From the NCBI GenBank assembly GCA_964345215.1, contig CAYFQH010000023.1, positions 1 through 32,583 of the forward strand: a stretch of DNA of 32,583 nt. Reading direction: 5' to 3'. Positions 24,881 to 30,864 of this stretch are shown piece by piece (the stretch's first letter is position 1; every line of letters starts with the position of its first letter). The notes under the pieces were generated by a model. That model was given only the letters and a program-made list of their open reading frames with translations. It was not told the origin of the DNA and ran no database searches. Source of the stretch: CAYFQH01 sp964345215 (GTDB lineage: Bacteria > Bacillota > Clostridia > Christensenellales > Aristaeellaceae). The position numbers were made by a program, and so were the translations under genes.

Positions 24881-24936
24881 AATAATCCGAACCCGTCACC
24901 GACAGAAAATAACTGTCCGTGTTGGTTCGGATTATT
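24881..24936. repeat. Long imperfect palindrome downstream of tRNA-Leu
   Basis: AATAATCCGAACC (24881-24893) and GGTTCGGATTATT (24924-24936) form the outer arms; GACAG/CTGTC (24901-24905 and 24913-24917) plus neighbours form the inner stem around a 7-base loop, giving about 22 pairs. It begins only a few bases after the 3' end of the minus-strand tRNA, so it may terminate that transcript, though the T-run after it is poor. It could also be a small mobile palindrome. The stretch 24776-24880 beyond it holds no gene I recognise. Confidence 0.6.
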
Positions 24937-24942
24937 TGGGCA

Positions 24943-25028
24943 TGGTGCCGAAGGCGGGACTTGAACCCGCACGGTATCGCTACCAACGGATTTTGAGTCC
25001 GTCACGTCTGCCATTCCATCACTTCGGC
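24943..25028 (-). tRNA. tRNA-Leu (anticodon CAA)
   Basis: Minus strand, 86 bases including an encoded CCA. The acceptor stem is GCCGAAG/CTTCGGC, with a long variable arm as expected for leucine. The anticodon stem ACGGA/TCCGT closes the loop CTCAAAA, giving CAA, which reads TTG. The T-loop GGTTCAAGTCC is canonical. It is not an amber suppressor. Confidence 0.95.
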
Positions 25029-25041
25029 TTGAACGAAAATA

Positions 25042-25070
25042 AATATACCATATTTTAACAAAAAGTGCAA
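25042..25070 (-). promoter_or_regulatory. Promoter of tRNA-Leu
   Basis: On the minus strand TTGCAC (25065-25070), a 17-base spacer and TATATT (25042-25047), 13 bases before the tRNA 5' end. Confidence 0.6.
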
Positions 25071-25105
25071 TGATTTTAATAAAAAAGCTAAGAATATGAA
25101 GCTTG

Positions 25106-25192
25106 CCTTTGGAAAAAGGAAGCAACGAGAACGCCAACAAGCTGATTCGGCACTTTATTTCAAAGGGTAGCGATATTGGGCAGCGATATTGA
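25106..25192 (+). mobile_element. IS30-family transposase fragment (copy 1)
   Basis: One frame reads EKGSNENANKLIRHFISKG followed by SDIG and soon TGA 25190-25192. This matches the segment of IS30 transposases around the catalytic glutamate (ERGSNENANxLIRxFxPKG). Only about 25 codons remain, with neither ends nor a start. The other fragment at 25900 covers the same region of the protein with a different sequence, so at least two different insertions have decayed here. Confidence 0.65.
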
Positions 25193-25200
25193 AAAGTTAA

Positions 25201-25356
25201 CTAAATAATGCATTAAAAGAATTGAAAGGTAGATTAACAATTACCCAAGGAGAATCTTTGGATACAAAACTGCCAATGACATTTACATGGCGTTTTAGTG
25301 TGACTGATTTAGTTGGGCAATTAAACTTGCAATCTACAAATTATGCTACAATTTAG
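25201..25356 (+). pseudogene. Unrecognised open fragment, possibly the end of a lost gene
   Basis: An uninterrupted 51-codon frame without SD or credible start reads LNNALKELKGRLTITQ and later LPMTFTWRFSVTDLVGQLN to TAG 25354-25356. Composition is protein-like, but I recognise no family. It sits among other remnants, between two tRNA genes and directly before the tRNA-Lys promoter. Confidence 0.3.
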
Positions 25357-25366
25357 TGAATTTTGA

Positions 25367-25394
25367 TTGACAAATAAAAAAAAGAGAGTATAAT
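25367..25394 (+). promoter_or_regulatory. Consensus sigma-A promoter of tRNA-Lys
   Basis: Perfect TTGACA (25367-25372), a 16-base spacer and perfect TATAAT (25389-25394), 29 bases before the tRNA. Confidence 0.9.
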
Positions 25395-25423
25395 TAAATT
25401 TCGTAATTACCTCTTAAATCTGC

Positions 25424-25499
25424 GCACCATTAGCTCAGTTGGTAGAGCACCTGACTCTTAATCAGGGCGTCCAGGGTTCGAGTCCCTGATGGTGTACCA
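25424..25499 (+). tRNA. tRNA-Lys (anticodon CTT)
   Basis: 76 bases with encoded CCA. Acceptor GCACCAT/ATGGTGT (a G-T pair at position 1-72), D-arm TTAGCTCAGTTGGTAGAGCA, anticodon stem CCTGA/TCAGG around CTCTTAA giving CTT, and T-arm CAGGGTTCGAGTCCCTG. It has its own consensus promoter. A recombinase remnant abuts its 3' end, suggesting it once served as an integration site. Confidence 0.96.
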
Positions 25500-25500
25500 A

Positions 25501-25695
25501 ACCATGCAAATCCGAACTCTTGAGAGTTACGGAGTTATGCCCGGAAAGGTTGAACGTTAGTACAATCTTCCGGGTTTTCTCCTTTTCATCGTAAATAAAA
25601 ACAGAATTAACAAGAGTATGAATTACTTTGCATTTGTAGTCCATACCAATTATATTACCGTTCTTGAAAGATGTGATCCAAAAAGCAATTAGGTA
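25501..25695 (-). pseudogene. C-terminal remnant of a large serine recombinase, abutting tRNA-Lys
   Basis: On the minus strand the frame reads KVIHTLVNSVFIYDEKEKT, then RKIVLTFNLSGHNSVTLKSS and DLHG, and then runs into the tRNA without its own stop. The pattern LVNSV-x-x-YD...KIVLTFN matches the C-terminal end of large serine recombinases of phages and conjugative elements. The catalytic and DNA-binding domains are missing. Recombinase genes usually lie at the edge of their element next to att, so this fits an integration event at the tRNA 3' end with later loss of the element. Confidence 0.65.
25540..25580 (+). terminator. Possible terminator of tRNA-Lys within the recombinase remnant
   Basis: CCCGGAA (25540-25546) pairs with TTCCGGG (25568-25574), with partial inner pairing TTG/CAA, followed by TTTTCTCCTTTT. 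It overlaps antisense recombinase codons, so it may be a fortuitous hairpin. Confidence 0.45.
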
Positions 25696-25704
25696 TTTTA
25701 TAAT

Positions 25705-25770
25705 GAAATGCACCCCCAAAGTTAGTTAGACGGTATGTTATACTGAAACTAACACAAGGGGTGCATTTTC
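25705..25770 (+). repeat. Palindromic left end of an IS30-like element
   Basis: GAAATGCACCCC (25705-25716) is inverted as GGGGTGCATTTTC (25758-25770, one extra T), with inner arms AGTTAGTT (25720-25727) and AACTAAC (25747-25753). It ends exactly at an ATG that opens a transposase-like N-terminus, so it reads as the element's left end with its control hairpin. It also contains the 11-mer TATGTTATACT at 25734. I found no matching right end. Confidence 0.5.
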
Positions 25771-26060
25771 ATGATAAAAGAAATTTCAAACAAACGATAC
25801 ATGGCAAATTTTAATAAGTACATAATGGAAACAATGCTCAAGGAATGAAAGAGCCGATTATATAGCGCTTTTAAAGTCGAGGACAGAAGTGCTTAGTGCA
25901 TGGAAAACGCCTGCGGCCTACTGCGCGAATTCTATCCCAAGAAAACAAATTTTGCGGCTGTTGAACAGAAAGAGCCTGCTAAAAACCTCTTTCTCATTAA
26001 CAATAGACCAAGAAAATGCTTGAACTGGAAAACGCCCATTCGAGTTTTTTACAGCAACTG
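25771..26060 (+). mobile_element. IS30-family transposase remnant, internally deleted (copy 2)
   Basis: ATG 25771 opens MIKEISNKRYMANFNKYIM and stops at TGA 25846-25848, a short N-terminal piece. After a decayed join, codons from 25900 read ENACGLLREFYPKKTNFAAV and then NNRPRKCLNWKTPIRVF near 26000-26049. The last motif (NNRPRKCLxWKTPxxVF) is the signature C-terminus of IS30 transposases. Most of the catalytic domain is gone. The frame happens to stay open into the next gene, making a false 842-residue fusion; the two are unrelated. Confidence 0.75.
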
Positions 26061-26095
26061 GTGTACTTCGCTTTACCACTCGCCAGTTTTAAAAA

Positions 26096-26106
26096 TATGT
26101 TATACT
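26096..26106 (+). promoter_or_regulatory. Extended -10 promoter of the propeller/binding-protein gene
   Basis: TATGTTATACT (TG-T-TATACT) puts the transcript start near 26113, just before ATG 26116 and 27 bases before ATG 26140. It lies at the right border of the IS30 remnant, so the promoter may have come from or been made by the insertion. Confidence 0.45.
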
Positions 26107-26139
26107 ACAAGCAACATGAAAATGAAAAAGGCAGGAAAG

Positions 26140-28428
26140 ATGTCTGTGAAAAAACATTTTGTACTGTATGCAGTTATATTTCTTTTTTTTAACATCCTTG
26201 GCTTTTCTTTGGCAGGGCAAGCTGAAGGGAAGGACCAAAGCTTCGCTTTTGAGCAGGGGGAAGAAATTTCGTCCATAGCTGTGGTAAAGGACGCTGCCTA
26301 CCTATTAACAAGAAGTGGTTTGTACCAATGGTCCATATCAGCCGATAAAACAAAGTTTCTATCGGCTGATATAGCGTCCAGCGGAGAATACGTTAAGCAG
26401 CATACTACCCAAGCTGTAGACCCTATAACAGGGGATGATGTTACGGTGACTACCAGCGGCTATATGGATTATACAGACAGCCTTCAACACTTAATAGCCG
26501 AGGAAGGAAGGCTTTTGGCCCTAAACAGTTATACAGGCACCTTATTTGAAGTGGTAAAAAGCTGGGGAAAGTGGAAAAAAATTGAAGTAGTTGCCCTGCC
26601 CTGGGAAGATATGGTTGAAGGAGAAGGGGAAACAAGCTATGCTAAGCCCATAACCAGCATAATAAAGGAAAAAGACTGGCTATATGTTTTATCTGACCAA
26701 GGCAGCGACCAGAAGCTGTTAGGCTTTAATGTTTTTACAGGGGCTAAAAAAGAAATTTTGGCACGCCATACAAAGTGGATTTCTTCTTATAAACAGGGAC
26801 AGCTTTTAGTATTAAGGTATGACCAAGACCTTGCCTTTCAAACAAGCGATGGAGTGATTGATGTTGCCGCTCTTGATCCTACCAGCGGCAATGTTACCAC
26901 CCTTTTTACCATTAATGCCTATATAAATGAAGTGCAAGGCCTGTGCTACGATCAAAGCCTTGATAGAGTTTTACTAACTTTTGGCGGGCAGGTTATGAGC
27001 TGGCAGGAGCACATTGGATTAAAGCCGGCTGCCTACCTTACAGCCAACAGTGGAAACCTTTATTGGTCTGGGGTAATGGAAGGAAAAAACATCTATGTGT
27101 TGGCAACGGAGAGGGAATTTTTTACATGGGATGTTGACCCGTTAATCGCTTTGCCCCAAGCCTTGGTAATTGAAGACCATTATTTTAACCCTGAGGAGGT
27201 AAGGGCTTTTGAGCAGGCCTACCCCAATACTCCTTTGTTTTTTAAAAAAAGCACCCCAGGTGTTATGCCGGGGCAGAAGATTATGATGAAGGATGACACG
27301 GTGGATATTTTTGTGCTACACAATACCTCAGATAGTATAGACAGCTTAAAGGCAAAAGACTATTTATATAGCCTTGACCAAAGCGAAAGGCTTGCAAATG
27401 CTGTGGAAGGGATGTACCCGCAAATTACAAAAGCCCTGCACCATCAAGGGCAGCTTGTGGCTTTCCCGAAGGAAATCCAAGTGCATGCCCTACGGTGTGA
27501 CTTACAGTTGTTTAATGAATTGGGTATTACCCCGCCTTTAACCTGGGCAGATATGGTTCATCTTTATGCCGACTGGGGAAAAACCTACCAGGAAATCTAT
27601 CCAGACTATGCTTTAACAAGTTTTAGCCATCGTTTTGGCTCCCTGTATGGCTTAACCTACATGGCTATACAAAGCTATATGGAAGATCAGATGCTCAAAG
27701 AGGAAAACATTCATTTTGATACCCAGGAATTTATGAATATGATTACCCTTATCAATCAACGGCGGGAGGATATTAACGCGATAGAAGACCGCCTTTCTCT
27801 TGGGGGTGATAATTACCTCATAATGCAAGAGGAGATAATAAAAAACCCCGGTTTCTCTTCTTTAACCTCAAATCTTCATTCCTCTTACTTTATTCCCCAA
27901 TTTATACCGGGAGAAGAGGCAATGGTTAACGGAGACCTTAGCGTATATGTGATCAATCCTTATTCTACCAACAAAGAAACGGCTCTTTTATTTTTGGAAA
28001 CCCTGGCACAAAACATATTTGCAGAAAAGCGAATACGATTTTATAAAGGGGAGCATCAACCCATTTATGGGGAGGGAATGGAAGAGAATATAGACTTTTA
28101 TGAGCAACGTATAGCAGAACATAAAAACAACCTTGAAAAGGCAGAACCAGCAGAGCGGGCGCAAATTGAAGAGAGGATAGCGGTAGATCAAAAACAGCTG
28201 GAGCAGTTTCAAAATGACCCTATGGCTTGGCGGGTTTCGCCTGAGGATATTAAAAGCTACCAAGGGCTTGAAAATAAATGGGGGATTATTGAGCATCCTT
28301 TGATTGGCAACAATACAGATGGGTTTGAAAGTATTATCCAAGCTTTTTCTACCAATACCATTACCCCGGAAGAACTAGTGTACAGGCTGAATGAAAAAGT
28401 GCAGATGATGGAGGGGGAAAAACAATAA
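26140..28428 (+). CDS. Secreted protein with N-terminal propeller-like region and C-terminal solute-binding-like domain
   Basis: About 762 residues. A signal sequence (MSVKKHFVLYAVIFLFFNIL) is followed by some 300 residues of repeating strands typical of a beta-propeller (IAVVKDAAYLLTRSGLYQW, ITSIIKEKDWLYVLSDQGS, YWSGVMEGKNIYVLATERE). From about 342 (VIEDHYFNPEEVRAFEQAYP) the sequence resembles an extracellular solute-binding protein: LYSLDQSERLANAV, LQLFNELGITPPLTWADMVH and INPYSTNKETALLFLETLA. A charged, heptad-like segment lies at about 653-692. Start: GCAGGAAAG favours ATG 26140 or GTG 26146 over ATG 26116, which is almost leaderless. Ligand unknown; no permease genes adjoin it. Confidence 0.75.
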   Translation: MSVKKHFVLYAVIFLFFNILGFSLAGQAEGKDQSFAFEQGEEISSIAVVKDAAYLLTRSGLYQWSISADKTKFLSADIASSGEYVKQHTTQAVDPITGDDVTVTTSGYMDYTDSLQHLIAEEGRLLALNSYTGTLFEVVKSWGKWKKIEVVALPWEDMVEGEGETSYAKPITSIIKEKDWLYVLSDQGSDQKLLGFNVFTGAKKEILARHTKWISSYKQGQLLVLRYDQDLAFQTSDGVIDVAALDPTSGNVTTLFTINAYINEVQGLCYDQSLDRVLLTFGGQVMSWQEHIGLKPAAYLTANSGNLYWSGVMEGKNIYVLATEREFFTWDVDPLIALPQALVIEDHYFNPEEVRAFEQAYPNTPLFFKKSTPGVMPGQKIMMKDDTVDIFVLHNTSDSIDSLKAKDYLYSLDQSERLANAVEGMYPQITKALHHQGQLVAFPKEIQVHALRCDLQLFNELGITPPLTWADMVHLYADWGKTYQEIYPDYALTSFSHRFGSLYGLTYMAIQSYMEDQMLKEENIHFDTQEFMNMITLINQRREDINAIEDRLSLGGDNYLIMQEEIIKNPGFSSLTSNLHSSYFIPQFIPGEEAMVNGDLSVYVINPYSTNKETALLFLETLAQNIFAEKRIRFYKGEHQPIYGEGMEENIDFYEQRIAEHKNNLEKAEPAERAQIEERIAVDQKQLEQFQNDPMAWRVSPEDIKSYQGLENKWGIIEHPLIGNNTDGFESIIQAFSTNTITPEELVYRLNEKVQMMEGEKQ

Positions 28429-28458
28429 AAAAAGCCCTCACACCAGTGGGGGCTTTCA
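28429..28458. terminator. Bidirectional terminator between convergent genes
   Basis: AAAGCCCTCAC (28431-28441) pairs with GTGGGGGCTTT (28446-28456) around ACCA. The T-run is better on the minus strand (TTTTTTT), so it chiefly stops the acetyltransferase gene. Confidence 0.8.
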
Positions 28459-28473
28459 AAATATATTTCCGAT

Positions 28474-29274
28474 TTACAAATTAATACCCGGATAAAAACA
28501 GGTAGAGCGCACAAAGGAGGCATTGAGGGATTTGGCAAAGCCCCGCTGGGCCTCGCTCCGCCTCAAAACAAGGCCGTCGCATTGGGTGACTCCCTGGTCG
28601 TACAACATGGTCAGCCCCCGGTGTAAAAGGGTTTTGCCAATACCCAGCTTTCTATAGGTGGCTTTTACATATAAAGCCACCAGGTTGGCCTGGCTGCCGT
28701 GGCCGGACAAAAGCAGCTCACCAATAATTTCACTGCCTCGGTACACGGCCAGGGGCAAAAAGTGGGGTTGCTGCATAAGACGGCCTAAAAAGTGAATGTC
28801 AACAGGGGAGATGCGATAGTGATTAAGCCTTTGCAAAAAAGTGTCCTGCTCATATATGTTTTGCAGGGAAATACCGTTAATAATGGTACCCATGGGCATG
28901 CGGCCGGGAATATAGCTGGAGGAAAAGCGAACCAAATCCTCTGCATCGTCAAGGGTAAAGCCATTGTCCTGCCAAAAGGCAAGGCCGTCGACATCGTTTA
29001 CGGCTACCTGACTGTACAACCTGGCAGGGTACTGGGGTGTTTGGCCCCGAAGCTGATGGGCTCTGGCCAGCAAACTGCCAAAGAGCACATATTTGTACCG
29101 ATCCGGTGCATCAATTTCTATATAAAGGTTAACAGGCCTTTGGGGAAACAGTTCAGGTTGGAAAAATGGAATGATGTAGCCCATTCCCCGCTGGGTACCC
29201 ACATGGTCTGCAACAAAAAACACGTTTTCAGGAGGAAGGCCTTGGTAGGGTACTTGGGGGTGATAGATGCGCAT
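28474..29274 (-). CDS. GNAT family N-acetyltransferase, probably two GNAT modules
   Basis: 266 residues. The C-terminal module has the acetyl-CoA loop VALYVKATYRKLGIGKTLLH, then a GLTMLYDQGV helix and SLNASFVRSTCFY. The N-terminal half ends with AVNDVDGLAFWQDNGFTLDD, the typical last strand of another GNAT fold, so this looks like a tandem protein with one intact cofactor site. Substrate unknown. Of two ATGs, the one at 29283 touches the GGAAAGG site with no spacing; ATG 29274 is nine bases away and is chosen. Monocistronic, with its own promoter. Confidence 0.82.
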   Translation of the reverse strand: MRIYHPQVPYQGLPPENVFFVADHVGTQRGMGYIIPFFQPELFPQRPVNLYIEIDAPDRYKYVLFGSLLARAHQLRGQTPQYPARLYSQVAVNDVDGLAFWQDNGFTLDDAEDLVRFSSSYIPGRMPMGTIINGISLQNIYEQDTFLQRLNHYRISPVDIHFLGRLMQQPHFLPLAVYRGSEIIGELLLSGHGSQANLVALYVKATYRKLGIGKTLLHRGLTMLYDQGVTQCDGLVLRRSEAQRGFAKSLNASFVRSTCFYPGINL

Positions 29275-29296
29275 GCTTTCCATCCTTTCCAGTTTT

Positions 29297-29330
29297 ATTA
29301 CTGATCCAATTTCATTACTGATTTAATTTC
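29297..29330. repeat. 17-bp tandem duplication in the leader of the acetyltransferase gene
   Basis: ATTACTGATCCAATTTC followed directly by ATTACTGATTTAATTTC; the two units differ at two positions. It lies between the promoter and the SD. Confidence 0.85.
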
Positions 29331-29347
29331 ATTGCAACAGCCTTTTT

Positions 29348-29376
29348 ATTCTACATGAGTCAAAACAATTGTGCAA
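29348..29376 (-). promoter_or_regulatory. Promoter of the acetyltransferase gene
   Basis: Minus strand: TTGCAC (29371-29376), a 17-base spacer and TAGAAT (29348-29353). The leader would be about 65 bases and include the 17-bp tandem repeat. Confidence 0.6.
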
Positions 29377-29429
29377 GGCTTTTAGTATAGATTGAGCATG
29401 AATTGGCTTAATAAACAGCCTTTAATCAA

Positions 29430-29462
29430 AAGCCCCCTCAAGGCTTATAGCCTTGAGGAGGA
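29430..29462 (-). terminator. Terminator of the SH3b protein gene
   Basis: CCTCAAGGC/GCCTTGAGG stem (29436-29444 with 29450-29458) with a 5-base loop. On the minus strand it is followed by GGGGCTTTTGATT. Confidence 0.75.
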
Positions 29463-29481
29463 GAAGATGGGTGAATTAAGT

Positions 29482-30684
29482 TTATTTTAAAAAGCTTGAC
29501 ATAACATAACCCACGTGATTGCCGTATTGCACCTTGCTCCACTGGGCACCAGGGCTTAGTACGGTAACAGGGCTGCCATGGTTTAAACGAAGGAGTACAG
29601 GACTTGAAAGGCTTGCGGTTTTGCGCAGGTTCACAAAGCTATAGTTAGGGTGGGTAATGGTTTTTACCGGGTTGCCAGGCAGGTTATATAATTGCAGGTA
29701 TCTAGACATCATCCAACCGGTTTTTCCGCTAGCCACCACCCGTACCCTGGACCATTGAACCCCTTGCTGTAATATAAGCACCTTGGTGTTGTTGCGGTAT
29801 TGGCCAATAGAACGGGAGCTTTGGTCCGGCTGTTCTCTTAAGTTGAGTACCTGGTTGGTCCCGGGGTTTTTGACCAGGGCGTAGGAATCACCTTGGTTAC
29901 CGCCGCTGGGCGGCGGGGTAGTGGAGCCACCGCCTGAGGAGCCGTTGCCGGTACCTTGAATACCGCTTTTCAAAAAGTTTGTATCCATAAAGCCGGTATA
30001 GCCGTCAATGGCCACCCGCCACCAGCCGTTGCCCCGGTTTAAAACCATCACATAACGGCCGCCGTTAAACTGTTTTATAACCCCATAGTCAATTGAAGGA
30101 CCTTGACGTAGATTTAGCAATGTTTGATTGGGGGTGACAATGGTGGCAATGTCGTTGCTGCCAATGCCGTTGGTTACATGCAAAAGATCAGAGCGCATGT
30201 AACCAACGGTACCGTTGATGTTCACCTGATACCACCCGTTGCTTTGGCCTAGTACAAGGGCCGGTACAGAATTGTAGTATCTGCCCAAAACAGCGGCAGC
30301 GTAACTGGGCGTGGCCCGCAGGTTCGTAAAGGTAGAGGCATTGGGATTGCTCACATAACCAATGGTGGTATTGTGCATAGTGCCTAGGTTTAAATAGTTT
30401 TTGCTCATGTAGCCGTTTTTGCCGTCCATGGTTCTTACCCCGTACCAGTTTTGGGCGGTGGAAGCGGTAATCTCCACCCAGCTGCCCCTGGAATAGGCAC
30501 CAAGCCATTGAGAAGAAGAATCGGGCTGGGCTCGCAGGTTCAGTTCGTCGGTGTTATAAACAACAGCAAAGTCTGCCGCCAAGGCAGCGGCAGAAAAACC
30601 AAATAAAAAAACGAGGGCAAGGCTTATGGTAACCAGCCATAAGAACTTCTTTTTAGAAGAAAAAAAGGTTAAAGTTCTTGTCAT
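29482..30684 (-). CDS. Secreted protein with five bacterial SH3 (SH3b) repeats
   Basis: 400 residues. Signal peptide: KKKFLWLVTISLALVFLFGF, cleaved near AAALAAD (about 36). Five SH3b modules follow, near 38-98, 107-166, 178-238, 270-330 and 340-400, each with an 'LNLR..P' or 'NLR.' strand and a closing 'GY/GWM...L' (LNLRAQPDSSS, TNLRATPSYAA, LNLRQGPSIDY, LNLREQPDQSS, VNLRKTASLSS). A Gly/Ser/Pro linker (GNGSSGGGSTTPPPSGGNQG) separates modules 3 and 4. There is no catalytic domain, so it is probably a cell-wall-binding or peptidoglycan-associated protein rather than a hydrolase. The start has AAAGGAG. Confidence 0.9.
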   Translation of the reverse strand: MTRTLTFFSSKKKFLWLVTISLALVFLFGFSAAALAADFAVVYNTDELNLRAQPDSSSQWLGAYSRGSWVEITASTAQNWYGVRTMDGKNGYMSKNYLNLGTMHNTTIGYVSNPNASTFTNLRATPSYAAAVLGRYYNSVPALVLGQSNGWYQVNINGTVGYMRSDLLHVTNGIGSNDIATIVTPNQTLLNLRQGPSIDYGVIKQFNGGRYVMVLNRGNGWWRVAIDGYTGFMDTNFLKSGIQGTGNGSSGGGSTTPPPSGGNQGDSYALVKNPGTNQVLNLREQPDQSSRSIGQYRNNTKVLILQQGVQWSRVRVVASGKTGWMMSRYLQLYNLPGNPVKTITHPNYSFVNLRKTASLSSPVLLRLNHGSPVTVLSPGAQWSKVQYGNHVGYVMSSFLK

Positions 30685-30779
30685 TATCGTCCACTCCTTT
30701 TGGATGTTCTACCTATATAACGTAGCAGGAAGCTTTTTTCATCCAAGAAAGATTAAAAAAATTATAATCAAACTCTCAT

Positions 30780-30808
30780 TTGCATTCTTACGGTGAGTAA
30801 ATTATACT
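30780..30808 (+). promoter_or_regulatory. Promoter of the glycosyltransferase gene
   Basis: TTGCAT (30780-30785), a 17-base spacer and TATACT (30803-30808), 57 bases before the TTG start. Confidence 0.6.
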
Positions 30809-30864
30809 ATACAAAGAGGAATGGCAAAACGGTTCCTTATTCTATTTAAAGAAGGTGAAGTTTC

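Noticed and set aside
24778..25140. A 120-codon minus-strand ORF across tRNA-Leu
   Set aside because: It reads through the tRNA gene itself and has no SD or recognisable domain; the codons are a by-product of the tRNA and palindrome.
25900..26139. An N-terminal extension making the secreted protein an 842-residue ORF
   Set aside because: The first 60 or so codons are the IS30 transposase C-terminus (NNRPRKCLNWKTP). The real signal peptide starts at 26140 or 26146 with an SD and a promoter just upstream.
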